Below, piece after piece: positions 8,292-19,969 of a stretch of DNA of 20,099 nucleotides. The stretch is from positions 8,002-28,100 of the forward strand of contig NWUY0300007195.1 of assembly GCA_004151065.3 (NCBI GenBank). Direction: 5' to 3'. This stretch comes from Larix sibirica. Its lineage: Eukaryota > Streptophyta > Pinopsida > Pinales > Pinaceae. A model generated the notes under the pieces. That model was not told the origin of the DNA, searched no databases, and saw nothing but the letters and a program-made list of their open reading frames with translations. The position numbers were made by a program, and so were the translations under genes. Numbering within the stretch: position 1 is the stretch's first letter; each line of letters starts with the position of its first letter.

Positions 8292-9364
8292 CTACAGAAA
8301 GAAACACGGATGCAATACTAGTATATTGAATTTTAATAGGAAATCATATATGTTGTACAGAAAGTTTGAAATCCATCTTATCTAACTTTAGTGAGAAAAT
8401 AAATTAATAATTATAGATTGCATTCCTCACGGGACATAATGAATCCTTCTCATTACTAATAATTCAGTTGGTACTATGAATTTGGTAACGGGAAAAGATG
8501 TGAGTTTTGGTAAAGCCAACTTCCAAATTTTGGAAAATTTGCGGATTTACCCTCATAAAGTGTGATTTTGGTTTTTTTACTCATTTTTCTTTGCAGTGGT
8601 TGGGAATTGAGAGGGAAGCCGTTCACCCTCATCAACAATCAATCTTAGAAGGGCCAAACCATCATTATCATAGCCATCAAATCTTTTTATTGGAGCGGGG
8701 ATAGATTCCAATCTCCCTAGTTTTTTCAACTTTTTGTAAAGTTTTCAAACTGCATGTTGCTTTCCTCTTAGTTTTTTCATGGCTTGTAGAACATTTATAG
8801 GTATGTTGTTTTTTACTAGCTAGGTGTTTTTTTTTCCAGCAGTGTTAGATGTTTCATTTTTTTCCTTCTTTTTCCCTAGTTTGAAGTTCAAAGTTGAGAA
8901 TTGCCTTGCCAACATGCTGAAGGCTTTGGATCCATTCTGGCTGCATGGTCAATCTGAAAATAGAACAAACCAACAAAGATTGACTTGTAAACTAAGTAGG
9001 CAGTTCATGACAGGAAGGTTTAGCCACCCGAAATACCACCTTGTCAGAACCACAAGACATAAGGTTGGGGTTATTAGTAAGTCATCTTGTTAACCCCTAG
9101 ATTTACCCCTTGGAAATCTGGAGGGTTAAGGGCCAGCACATTCCATTAGGCTAGTATTCAGACAGTATTTCCAGAGACAGCTTTGCTTGAGCCAGGGTTG
9201 GTTCCCATTGAATTCAGGTATAGGATGGGTTCAATGATGTTTTCCTGATTCAGAAACAGATAGTTCACAGTTTTTGTCAAATTTGGGAGAGTTGCAGTAC
9301 TCCTATATTTTAGGGGACAGGGTTCAGAGGTTTGCATGTCAGAGATGATCATATTTTCGGCATC
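8292..9364. other. No assigned gene; possible short plus-strand intron at 8500-8596
   Basis: AT GTGAGT at 8500 (GTAAGT in copy 2) and TTTTTCTTTGCAG ending at 8596 would bound a 97-base T-rich intron. The flanking frames show no recognisable protein and stop at 8704. The rest contains T-rich runs and short frames without domains. The same DNA at 17657-18729 leads on into single-copy sequence. Confidence 0.3.
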
Positions 9365-9365
9365 N
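9365..9365. other. Single-N assembly join
   Basis: One ambiguous base separates the two copies exactly at their boundary. A lone N at the exact repeat junction suggests a scaffold join or placeholder gap rather than a sequenced base. Any reading frame crossing it, such as a minus-strand frame at 9339-9626, is artificial. Confidence 0.9.
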
Positions 9366-9367
9366 AG

Positions 9368-9678
9368 TTGCCTCCATCTTCATGCATAAATCCAATCTTC
9401 CATGTTTCTTGTTTAAAAATGTAATTAGTGACAAGATCCTCGTCCATACTAGTTTACCAAAGATTGATGAATAAGGGAAAAGCATACTAGAACATGAAGT
9501 AATCCTTGAAACACAAATCAAGAAAAAACTAGTAATCATTAAATACCTCATCAAGTGCAAGAACCTTCCAATAGAAGAGGTGGCATGGGAAGATGACTTC
9601 TTCTTGTATAAACATCCAGAACTCATTAAGTGTTGAGGGCAATTCTTGTTTGAAGGGGAGGGACAAGTTAAGCCTTAG
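9368..9678 (+). pseudogene. Ty3/gypsy chromodomain end, copy 2
   Basis: Same remnant as at 3-313, with the same one-base slip, the same internal stops and the same terminal TAG. No base difference between copies was found in this interval. Sharing every disabling change shows the decay came before the two copies separated. Confidence 0.86.
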
Positions 9679-10664
9679 ATATTGAATTATTACAATTTTA
9701 TTGTTATATTAGTGTTGTCCTTATTTGTCGACTAAACCTTTTAATTGTAATTGTACACTTTGTTTCCTTTATATACCAAGGTGACCTAGTTTTAGAGATC
9801 ATATCATCTTGTCTTATGCATTGGATATATTGTAAAATGAGCTTGTCCCCATCAAAGATGTTTATTATTAATGGACTCATATCATTCTCAAGGCGTGGAG
9901 GTCTTTCTACTTTTATGGTATTTGGGGAATTTGGTTCATAATAGTATATCCGTTGTATGCACCTCGCATGGGTTCCAAAATGGGATTAAAGATACCCCCA
10001 TCCCCTGCTTTCCCATCGGAACAAACCTCATTGAGATATGAACCCAAATGGGAAAGGAAAAAGTCTTCTTGCTTTCATCTCACAACACATGCTCATGTGC
10101 AAAAAAAAATGATTGAAACAAGGTCATGTTTGGTCAAATATTGTGACATCATCCAAGGCAAGGTTGGGTCCCATGGCTATAAATTTTGGGGGTTCGCCCC
10201 TTATGTGCACCTCGCGTGTGTTCTTGGATGGGCTTTGAGACTCCCTCACTTTTCCAGTGAAACAAACCTCAAAGATATTTGAACCCAAATGGGCAAGGGA
10301 AAAGTCCTCTTACTTTCTCGCTACACCACATGCTCATGTACTTTAAAATTGAAACACATGGAGGTGGGATTTGATCCACTAAAAATGTTTGGATATGTGT
10401 CTAGTTTAGTCAATTGTGTTGGGAAATCATCCAAGTCAATGTTCTTTCGCTTAGTTATAAATCAAAGGTTTATACCCCATATGTGCACCTTGCATGTGTT
10501 CCCAGAAAAGAGTGAAGACCCCCCTTGTTTTCCTATCGAAACAAACCTCCATGAGATTTGAACCTAGATAGCCAAGGGAAAAGTCCTCTTGCTTTCCTAC
10601 CACACCACATGCCCATGTGCAAGGGGCATTAATATATTAGTGTACAAGTAGTATAAACTACTTT

Positions 10665-13271
10665 GTATTATAGAAAAAGGGTACTTGGTCCCATAGTAAC
10701 TCTACAATAGGCTCTTTTTAACTCAATCTTATCCCTCAAAAACTATAATAACATTATCCAAGATATATCACCTTTGAATGGAAACAATGTTTTCAAGCAA
10801 AATTATCACAAGGAGGATATGCTTAAGCCATAGAGCTAGGTCTCTAGCTAAGCTCTTAAATGATGTATTAAACAAGGTAATGGGTCACCACTTCATAATG
10901 ACCTTTGGATCCCTTGCTTTGGGGATAAATCTAATAAGCCCTTTGTTATTCCCACACCCAAAGATCATTTCCATGGGGCCTCGTTATATACACAGAGTAA
11001 ATCGAGCCCAACAAAAACCCAAGTAGCTTTGCAAAACTCACAAGGGAGCACAACAAGCCTCGTGGCTTTATCATCAACCATTTAATGAAGTGTTGTGGCT
11101 AGCGCATCCAATGATAGGGATAGGTCAAAATCTCATCCTTTCTCTTCCAATAGCTTGCATGGCACAACATCCAATCATTTCTAGGTAGCTTCCTGCGTGT
11201 CTAGCAGAAGGGCCCAACATTGAAAGACCAGGGGATAATGCTCCACAAATTCATGTTTAATCTATTCTTGTTTGGTCATCTAATCTAGGTTTTTTTAGCA
11301 TAGATATGGATTCCTCAACCACCTTAGTGGCTATGACTTTGAAAAATATTTAGTGGGTCTATCTCCTACCTTAATCCAATGCAACCAAGCATGCAAATAA
11401 GCAATTCTCACGTGATGGGCATCCTCCACCCATAATAAACGAGAGTTTTGTTGCCCTCAAGGGGGCCATACAGGCTTTCCATGATCCCCTCCACCTCATT
11501 ACACATAACATAATTGTTGTCCCAACCAATTTTGGAACTTTATTGCTCATACCATTCTAAAATGACATGGTTCTGGTAATGGCGTCCTCCCACCAAGGAA
11601 CACAACAATAATCATGATGTGGTCAAGGGACAAGATTCCACACTATGTGACGACATGTCAAAAGCTTGGCCCATTGAGATGTGAAACATTCAAAATGTAG
11701 CAAGTCTGTGCCATCTGCACCCTTTTACCCACCTAGGAAAGAGAAAACCAATTGGGGTAATGGTCATACAAAGTAGGGGTTCCCTCTAAATGTATAGGAC
11801 GACTGATGGCTAAATAAAAGAAGGAAGTATGCCCAAAAAGGAGCACCCTATCTAGCCTCTAGTAGATCCACTCAAGGCCTTTTTGAAAATTAGTCCAAGG
11901 GAACCATACCTCTAAAGAGTCTTTTCTATGATTGTGATTAGGGTTAAAAGTCATGGTGGGATTTCAAAGCTAGCCATGCTTCCTTTTCCCCTGTTAGAAG
12001 TTGCAAATGAAGCACCCCTTCTTTAACCTATTGATATTCCCCCATGTTGAAATCACCATAGATGAACCATGGGGCATCAAGGAAGTCATTGAGCATCTAA
12101 TGCCTATTTTGGAAGCATATATATTGGCCAAGATATAAGGTCGGGTGTCCAAGTCAAGAAGAATCCAAACAAGCCTTTGAGTGGGGTTTATACCCCACCC
12201 CACAACAATAATATCCACTTGAGAAGAGATAAATCAAGTGACCCCCATTTTTCCTTCTAAGTGTTTGAATAAAAAAACCTTAGCCATGAACCAAATCATT
12301 GATGGGGCATTGCAAACCCACAATTTTGACTTCTTGCAGACAAAGGATATATGTCCTAATCAACTAAGTCAACAATTGGTATATGGCATGCTCTCTGCAA
12401 GGGTAATCCAGGCCCCAGACATTCCCAAATGTTGCTTTTACCAATAACCAACAACTTCTTACATCTCTACCTCAATATCCTCGAGGTTGGAGAGTATCGA
12501 AGGTTTTATGCATACAAATACCACTCGAGTATTAGTTGACTAAGGCATATTAATTTGGTCGCTTTGCATAGGCCTCGGTGTCATCTATCCCCATTTTTGG
12601 CAATTGCAATGGACATGGTGGTGTAGAGCGACCTCACCCTCTACCACCCCCTATGTGTTGAGTACCAAAGGGCACCTTGGAGACTATTAGAGCTCACTAC
12701 TAACTAGGGCTAGTGGCAAACTTGATGACCATCATCTTAGTGGTTGTGGCATTATGAGGTTGGTTCTTGGCCAAATTGGCAATCTTCCCCTTTCGTATGA
12801 CTTCAATCCATCAGCCTTCACTAGTTTTTGGAGCCTATTGAGCTTGGGTGGTGGGGGAGGCTAGGTTGGGGAGGTTGTTTATGTTCTAGATTGGAACATG
12901 AGTGAGCAATCTCATATTCAATGGTATAGGCTTCGGCATCAAAAATAGTTATTGGGAAAATTTATATAGTGAGCCAGTTGGCAATGCACATGGCTACTAA
13001 CATGAATATACAAAAACTCAACGAGGTCTTTGTATATGGTAATCCACACATAGACATGATGCTGAGGTCAAGAGATAAAGAAGCTTTTGGGTTCTTCATA
13101 GATAACCTACTCCAAAGGTACTGCAATATGTCAAATGGTAAGCTAAAATTGCATGGGTGGGTCAAGAAACTCAACCCATGCCGAGTAGGCTAATTGTGAT
13201 TCCTTGTCAGTGAAAAGGTCAAGGGACCAATGGTTTAAGACCACAAAGGTTTTCTTGCAAACCCACGGGCC
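10665..13271 (-). pseudogene. L1-clade LINE relic, copy 2
   Basis: Same LINE remnant shifted by 9365, with the same stops and missing 3' portion. Differences from copy 1 fall at 10853, 10900, 11062, 12059, 12577 and 12998. On the LINE strand the 12059 change turns the Cys before GDFN in the endonuclease motif into Tyr. The 10853 change alters a Thr to Ser in the reverse-transcriptase block. Neither matters for an already dead element. Confidence 0.86.
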
Positions 13272-13544
13272 ACACCCTAACATCTCTTGGAGATGAGCAC
13301 AATTGTTGAACTAAAAAAAGAAAAAAACAATTTGTTGAATTCCACATATGAATGCTTTGCTATCCAAAGGGCTCCCATTTGAATTTAATTTTATTTATCT
13401 TACTCCAACATTTATTGTCTTCTATCTTTGATTATTTAAAATTAATTTAAATATTGGAAGTGGGCAATTTTAATAAATTTAATATGTAATTCTTTTTTTA
13501 AATTAATAAAAAATCAAACTTGTATCTAATCCATGTTTTAGTCA

Positions 13545-13964
13545 CAGCCCCATGGGGTAGCTCGGTTGGGTGGAGATTACGTGGCTAAGCCATCATTAGG
13601 TCGAGGTCGAGGGTTCAATTCTCTAGGTCCTCTAGGGTCAGGCTACCAAAACTAGTGCCGACAGGGTGAGGCCCCTTCAAGTGGGCCCCTTGGAATTATT
13701 CCCATGGACGTAGTGTGTTCCGACCAGTTTCGGGGCAGCGAACCACATTAAAAATAAACATGAGGGGTAGCTCAATTGGTTGGAGCTTCTGAGTCCAAGA
13801 CCGAAGTAGTCAAGGTCGAAGGTTCAAATCTCTGGGTCCTTCGGGATTAGGCTACCAAACCTAGAGTCGACAAGGTGAGGCCCCTTCGGGTGGGCCCCTG
13901 AGAATTATTATCATAGATGTAGCGAGCCCTCCATCTTCTAGGGCTATGAAACACGTGAAAAAAA
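13545..13964 (+). mobile_element. SINE pair, copy 2
   Basis: Same two tRNA-derived SINEs as at 4180-4599, shifted by 9365, with no substitution found between copies. The flanking imperfect duplication is likewise repeated, at 13532-13544 and 13965-13977. Confidence 0.75.
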
Positions 13965-16424
13965 CATGCTTTTGTCATTTCTCTCAGAAAGAAGAAAAAA
14001 ATTATCACATGGTATCTTAGTTTGTTTTAACATTTCAAAGTTGTTTATAATGGCAAATCATCTTCTTCAACAAATTGTTTCTGCATCCAAGTTTTATGTT
14101 TGTGAAATTGTGATTGCTCTACTCTTGGTTAGGTCTATGCATTGTTGTATTTGTCTTGTTTTGCAAGGACCTACAAATTCATTTCACCAAAGTATTCTTT
14201 ATTTTGCTTCATGTTGTCATAGTTTCCTTCAACATTCATAAGGTGTTAAACTTGCAATCATCTTCTACAAACCACATCTGCATATGGGTTTTTTTACTAT
14301 GAAATTGTGGTTGATCTACCTAACCCATTGATGCATTTAACCAGTTTTGGAAAGGTCTTCAAAAATTTTTCTTTGTGGTAGGTTTGGTCAATGTTCCATT
14401 TGTTGTTTCTTCATGATGGATTGTTTTTCTTCCTATAATTCCATATGCTTAAGACATGAGTTTTCATAGTGTTGCTTGATTTGGAATTTAGTTCATCAAT
14501 TAGTATTTAATTTGTTTGAACAAATATTGTTGTTGGAAATCTTTCACCAACTTTAATTGTATTTTCTTACTATAATAGTGATTGTCTTCAACCTTTGTTG
14601 TTTAATAAATTAATTTCACTAAAATATTGCTTGGGGACAATTTTAATCAATCAAATATGCAATTGTTTTTCAAAATTAGTTTCAAAAAATGAACTTGTTT
14701 TTACTACATACTTTTGTCATTTCTCTCATAAATTAATTTGACTAAAATATTGCTTGGGGCAATTTTAATAAATTTAATATGCAATTTTTTTTCAAAACTA
14801 ACAAAAAAAATACTTGTTTTAACTCCATGCTTTTTCCATTTCTCTCACAAAGCAAAATAGCTTTCACAACATTGAGCAATATTTTATTTTGGTCATGTCT
14901 TCAATCTCCTTCATGGGCATTGATTCTAAACCATCACAATCTATAATCACAAGCTTAGGACCTCTCTGAGATCTAATAGCATGTTGCACAAATATATTAA
15001 AGAAGAAGAGAAATTGTGTACACAATTTGAAATTATTATTTTATTTAGGAAAACAAATGTATGTATATTGTTTTGGACATCATTGCCCAACTCGGAGCAT
15101 GTCCCATCCCTACTTATCTTATTTGATTTATTTACTAGTTTAAAGTTCACATTAACTTTAAAACTAGTCTAACACTAAATCTATGTACAAATTTCAGTAA
15201 ACATTGGTCATTATGCTACCAATGAGGTGATGAGCTTTAGGGATGTTTAGAAGGCACCCCTAATTTCCATGGGCATGGAGGCAAAGGAAAAAAAAAAAAA
15301 CAAATTATAAGGAATTATTTAATTAAATGTGTAGAAGCTTATTTAATGAAAATATTAAATGCAAAAGTGAATGTTAAAATAATCCCTTTGTCAGCTAAGC
15401 TTTGGTTGCGTGGTTGGGATGTCCATTTATCTCCCTCTCTGTCTAGGTTCGAGTCATGCTCATTGGCTTCTTGACATGTAACGGTTGTATTCTGGTCCGA
15501 CCTTGATTCCCTTGGGAATAGCAAGTGGGCATGAGTTTCTCTTAATGAAAAATCCCTTTTAAAAAGTAGCTGAACTCCCAGGCAAGGAATTGTCCTTAGA
15601 CAAGGGGCATCTACACATCCTGGGAATGGTTTTGAGGGACACCTAGGCATTCCCTGTTTTCCAAGGAAACATCTCAAAAATGTGAAAACATCCCCGAGAA
15701 AGTGGGGGTGTGACCTACATACTTGTCTCGTTGAGACAAGGAAACGCCAAGGACATGTCTCCCCCCCCTAGAGACACATCTCAAGTGTGACAATAGTTGG
15801 ATGCAAAAATATTGGAAAGCCTAGGCAAGGGGGTGCAATACCTTCAATGTATAAAATTGGGCTCTAATTTCAAAATTGACATAAGTTTGGAGGGAGAAAG
15901 ATGGAAACCAAAAATAGGTCAACTATGGAGACACAAGTCTTGCTCAAATATGTATCGAGGTGGAGCAAGAAGAGAAGACATATATCTTCACTGCAAAATG
16001 AGGAAAAGCAAGACTTGGTCAACCAAAAACAATCACATTAACTGAAGATTAAGTTTATACATATCAAACCCAACATATCCTTTACATTAGCAATGAGGAT
16101 CTCCAAATAAAGAAAAGCTACTTCATAGACTTCTACACATCTTAGATAATTCCCATGATATAAGACACTACTAGAATTCCTTGATCAGAGTTACAAATCT
16201 ACTTAGACACAGCCAAAGATAAATTATAAACTAAATGATAAACATGATACATTGAACAAAGCATGCCCCTAGATGGCAGACAGTCACGTGAACGCAGGAC
16301 GAACACAACTAATTGTCTTAGATTAAGGTGCTCATCAAGTGCCATGATTTTCACATTTATTTCGAAACACATAAATACATTTATTTCATTCTAGCAAATA
16401 ATAACGAGGGCCCACATTATATTT

Positions 16425-16458
16425 ATTCATTCAATCATATAATAATAATAATAAAAAG
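16425..16458 (+). repeat. ATTC and TAA microsatellites, copy 2
   Basis: The TAA run is five units (16440-16454) followed by AAAG where copy 1 has TAAT. The total length is unchanged. The ATTC run is interrupted by an A at 16434. Confidence 0.85.
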
Positions 16459-17455
16459 GTGTACAAAAAGTGATCAAAACACTAGTGCAAAATTTTGCAT
16501 CGACTCCCATGTGTCTTTCATCAAGTCTCAATAGGATCATCAAGCTCCGTGATAAAAGAATAGACGCAGCCCAATAATATAAACAGGTTGGCTCTTGTCA
16601 AGCTTTCAAACCAGGAAAAATATTGAGTGCCTTCGGGTAAGCTGGATACACGGTAAATAAATTGATAAGATTCCTAAGGGCAGGTTGCTGTACAAGCATG
16701 CTTTTGTTATATAAAGCGATGTAATTAGTAGTCCTACAAAGTTCAGTAGAAAACCCATGAGGTTGTTATAACAAACAATAGCAGTCCAAGAAGACCACAC
16801 TGAACTTGCATATCAGTGTCTCCAAGCTCATCTAGAGAATGTTGCAGACGATGCCACAAGTGGATAAACACATTCTGTTCAGCCTGAAGACAAGAGGAGC
16901 ATTGGTCAATCAAGTACGACAGCATAGAAACTGAATGTTATGCCTAAAATGCTAAAGAACTTTGAAGATATCCAAACTTGAAGTTATCTCCAGCAACTTC
17001 AAGAATGGGATAAATACTACCATATAAGTACTGCCCTCCAGATCTTTACACTTCAAAAAGAACAGCATATTAGAATAAGTAAGAAACTGTGAAGCCTCCA
17101 ACGAGAAGACAGGGAGAGGAGGAGGAAGTATCCTTGATAACCAAGAAGGCAAGATCATTTGTGCTTATTGCAGGGTTATGGAACAAGCCTCCAATGATGA
17201 AGCAAAGCTGCCCAATCTAGTACAAGGCCTATGGATGAGCTTAATGAATGGAATTAGAGATATAAGAATCGAAAGAGACTTGGTGCTGAAAATTAAATTT
17301 GTTAAGCTGCCTCCAAGAACACCAACCTTGGAATACTATCGACAGTAGGCAGGGCCAAGCCCTAAATTTTGATTATTATATAAAATAATAATTGAAGTTC
17401 ATATTTTCTGAATTTACTCATTTAGAAAAAAATAATAGGATAATAATCAGCTCAC

Positions 17456-17656
17456 CTGCAAATATTTGTTAAGTGTGTCATTGAAGCCGACCTCAGCAGG
17501 TGAAGTTCTGGAGATTTTAATCTGATTCTCATCAACTGAAGAACTATAAACCGAGGTGACAGCTGACTTTTCAACATTTTTTCCGGTAAACCCGCTATAT
17601 GCAGAGTCCGTATGAATTGTTTCCATCACCGACCCAAAGAAATTTGTAACTGGTAC
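17456..17656 (-). CDS. Candidate internal exon, copy 2
   Basis: Identical in translation to the 8091-8291 candidate, with the same acceptor and donor. The four copy differences nearest it lie on its high-coordinate side (17867-18102), outside the exon. The absence of change at this low divergence is not evidence of selection. Confidence 0.44.
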
Positions 17657-18729
17657 CTACAGAAAGAAACACGGATGCAATACTAGTATATTGAATTTTA
17701 ATAGGAAATCATATATGTTGTACAGAAAGTTTGAAATCCATCTTATCTAACTTTAGTGAGAAAATAAATTAATAATTATAGATTGCATTCCTCACGGGAC
17801 ATAATGAATCCTTCTCATTACTAATAATTCAGTTGGTACTATGAATTTGGTAACGGGAAAAGATGTAAGTTTTGGTAAAGCCAACTTCCAAATTTTGGAA
17901 AATTTGCGGATTTACCCTCATAAAGTGTGATTTTGGTTTTTTTACTCATTTTTCTTTGCAGTGGTTGGGAATTGAGAGGGAAGCCGTTCACCCTCATCAA
18001 CAATCAATCTTAGAAGGGCCAAACCATCATTATCATAGCCGTCAAATCTTTTTATTGGAGCAGGGATAGATTCCAATCTCCCTAGTTTTTTCAACTTTTT
18101 GCAAAGTTTTCAAACTGCATGTTGCTTTCCTCTTAGTTTTTTCATGGCTTGTAGAACATTTATAGGTATGTTGTTTTTTACTAGCTAGGTGTTTTTTTTT
18201 CCAGCAGTGTTAGATGTTTCATTTTTTTCCTTCTTTTTCCCTAGTTTGAAGTTCAAAGTTGAGAATTGCCTTGCCAACATGCTGAAGGCTTTGGATCCAT
18301 TCTGGCTGCATGGTCAATCTGAAAATAGAACAAACCAACAAAGATTGACTTGTAAACTAAGTAGGCAGTTCATGACAGGAAGGTTTAGCCACCCGAAATA
18401 CCACCTTGTCAGAACCACAAGACATAAGGTTGGGGTTATTAGTAAGTCATCTTGTTAACCCCTAGATTTACCCCTTGGAAATCTGGAGGGTTAAGGGCCA
18501 GCACATTCCATTAGGCTAGTATTCAGACAGTATTTCCAGAGACAGCTTTGCTTGAGCCAGGGTTGGTTCCCATTGAATTCAGGTATAGGATGGGTTCAAT
18601 GATGTTTTCCTGATTCAGAAACAGATAGTTCACAGTTTTTGTCAAATTTGGGAGAGTTGCAGTACTCCTATATTTTAGGGGACAGGGTTCAGAGGTTTGC
18701 ATGTCAGAGATGATCATATTTTCGGCATC

Positions 18730-18947
18730 TTTGCGAGCTCAGGATTCCAATGAGTCTTTTTTGGATGACATGCATGATACTTCTATTTTTGGCAATTAGG
18801 GTTTGATTTGCATGGCGTTGCATGGCATAATAGGGGCATGCATGGACATGCATCTTTTCGCATGCCAGATATTCAAACATGCAAGCAATTTACCATTTTT
18901 AGCAATGAGTCATGCATGTGTGATATGCGGCAGTGTTAGGTGATGAC
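18730..18947 (+). promoter_or_regulatory. Cluster of CATGCATG (RY-type) palindromes
   Basis: Perfect CATGCATG octamers occur at 18769-18776, 18837-18844 and 18911-18918, with CATGCAT at 18847-18853. Additional GCATG cores lie between, for example TTGCATGGCGTTGCATGGC near 18808-18826. In plants CATGCA (RY) is the core bound by B3-domain factors such as ABI3, FUS3 and LEC2. Whether these act here is inference; the cluster lies just before an LTR-like region and may simply be element sequence. Confidence 0.4.
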
Positions 18948-18957
18948 AGGGGGAAGA
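18948..18957 (+). other. Candidate polypurine tract
   Basis: AGGGGGAAGA is followed directly by TG, the usual first dinucleotide of a plant LTR. In LTR retrotransposons this tract primes plus-strand DNA synthesis next to the 3' LTR. It is the only such tract near the start of the LTR-like region. Confidence 0.4.
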
Positions 18958-19127
18958 TGCAGATTGTGACATGGAAGTATCTGGGTACCAACATGAGTGA
19001 GCAGTCATGTGGCAAGTGCTTGAGTTCATTGGAGGGTTTCAAGAATTATCAAAGTGCATGCCTTGGTCAACTGGAGACAACGAGGTCACTTGTAGGGATA
19101 AGTGAGTGAGGTGGCATTAGGGTGAAT

Positions 19128-19690
19128 TAACTAGGCATCTGTGTCAGTTGACTAAAGGGCCCTCCTTAGTAGACTAAAGTAAAGATCACTTCACATCAGT
19201 TAGTCTACAGATACTCTCAATTTACCTTTACTTCTCTGGTGCACATGGGCTTCTCTCACTTTACTCAGGATCTAACTCAAAATGTTTTCACTTAACATAA
19301 GCGCTTTGACATTTCACCACAGTCAACATCAATCTAACTAAAGTGCTTGATCCTCTCTCTCAAGTTCGTTGCCACTCAACTCAAACACACTCTGAGAAAG
19401 ACTAGTTCACATGAATTGTTGGACTGCACTCCCAACTAGTCTAACTAAAGCGCATCCTTGGTTCACTATCCACTTCAGATCGGTTCAGTTTGAGTCAATC
19501 TCCACTCCATCAATGTGCATAGCATCTCCACCTCACTGAGTTAACTAGAGGGCATGAGGAAACAATTCACACGGACTAAGTAGATGGTTTACTTCACTCA
19601 GTCTCTCACCCAGTTAACAAGGCGCCTAATTGTCATCACTCTACTCCATTATTACTTCACTCTGGTGCATCTCCAGAGGATTAGGGCGCA
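19128..19690 (+). repeat. Degenerate TAACTAAAG-NGC short repeats
   Basis: Variants occur at 19128 (TAACTAGG), 19150 and 19172 (GACTAAAG), 19335 and 19442 (TAACTAAAG), 19542 (TAACTAGAG) and 19574 (GACTAAG). Most are followed within a few bases by GGC, TGC or CGC. Spacing is irregular (about 20 to 160 bases). They lie upstream of the TATA box, where U3 enhancer repeats would sit. Confidence 0.45.
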
Positions 19691-19790
19691 TGGTCTCTTC
19701 ACAGCAGTTCGTCAACAGTCAAACCACAGGTGTCTCCACTTGATTCCAATGCATCCTCACCTAGGTCAATCAATGTGCATTGGATTACTC

Positions 19791-19797
19791 TATAAAA
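19791..19797 (+). promoter_or_regulatory. TATA box
   Basis: TATAAAA is followed by GGAAGGGG and, about 50 bases on, a CT-rich tract, a typical plant core-promoter arrangement. Transcription would be expected to start near 19820-19830, probably as the U3/R boundary of the LTR. Confidence 0.6.
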
Positions 19798-19844
19798 GGA
19801 AGGGGTCGCTATGGTTTGAGGGGTTGGATTTTTTTCAGCAGGAG

Positions 19845-19885
19845 CTCTCTCTCTCTCTCACGTTTCTCTCCTCTTCTTTTCTAGC
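19845..19885 (+). repeat. CT dinucleotide run and pyrimidine tract
   Basis: CTCTCTCTCTCTCTC (19845-19859) continues into CGTTTCTCTCCTCTTCTTTTCT. CT-rich tracts just downstream of the start site are common in plant genes and LTR leaders. It is also a plain microsatellite. Confidence 0.7.
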
Positions 19886-19963
19886 TTCTATATTTTTGTG
19901 CACGAAACATCATTCTCTTTGGTATATGTCTCTTCAGTGCAATCAGCCTTTTGGTTTATGGAG

Positions 19964-19969
19964 AATAAA
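19964..19969 (+). terminator. AATAAA polyadenylation-type signal
   Basis: AATAAA sits 173 bases after the TATA box, with another AT-rich element (AATAATATA, near 20030) beyond it. In an LTR this would define the end of R. A lone hexamer is weak evidence. Confidence 0.4.

Larger units (their letters stand above)
1..9364. repeat. First copy of a 9364-bp direct repeat
   Basis: Every landmark in this interval recurs 9365 bases later: the chromodomain relic, LINE relic, SINE pair, A13 tract and exon candidate. The repeat starts at the first base of the window and ends at the base before the single N. The constant offset at both ends shows there is no net length change, even in homopolymers. I found 17 substitutions, at 438, 1488, 1535, 1697, 2694, 3212, 3633, 5640, 6935, 7069, 7090, 7093, 7188, 8502, 8676, 8697 and 8737. 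That is about 0.2 percent divergence, which looks allelic. The comparison was by eye, so a few differences may be missed. Confidence 0.97.
9366..18729. repeat. Second copy of the 9364-bp direct repeat
   Basis: This copy begins with the same bases as position 1, directly after the N, and matches copy 1 up to GGCATC at 18729. The sequence then continues into DNA absent from copy 1. It carries the alternative base at each of the 17 differing sites, for example 9803, 10853, 12059, 16434, 16455, 16458 and 17867. Elements inside it are those of copy 1 shifted by 9365. The simplest reading is a second contig that starts inside a high-copy retroelement and overlaps the previous contig, left unmerged. 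Confidence 0.97.

Noticed and set aside
9339-9626. 95-residue minus-strand frame across the junction
   Set aside because: It contains the N codon and exists only because two copies are abutted.
1-18729. The two 9.4-kb copies as a pair of LTRs
   Set aside because: Far too long, with no internal retroelement between them (only one N); they contain several unrelated elements.
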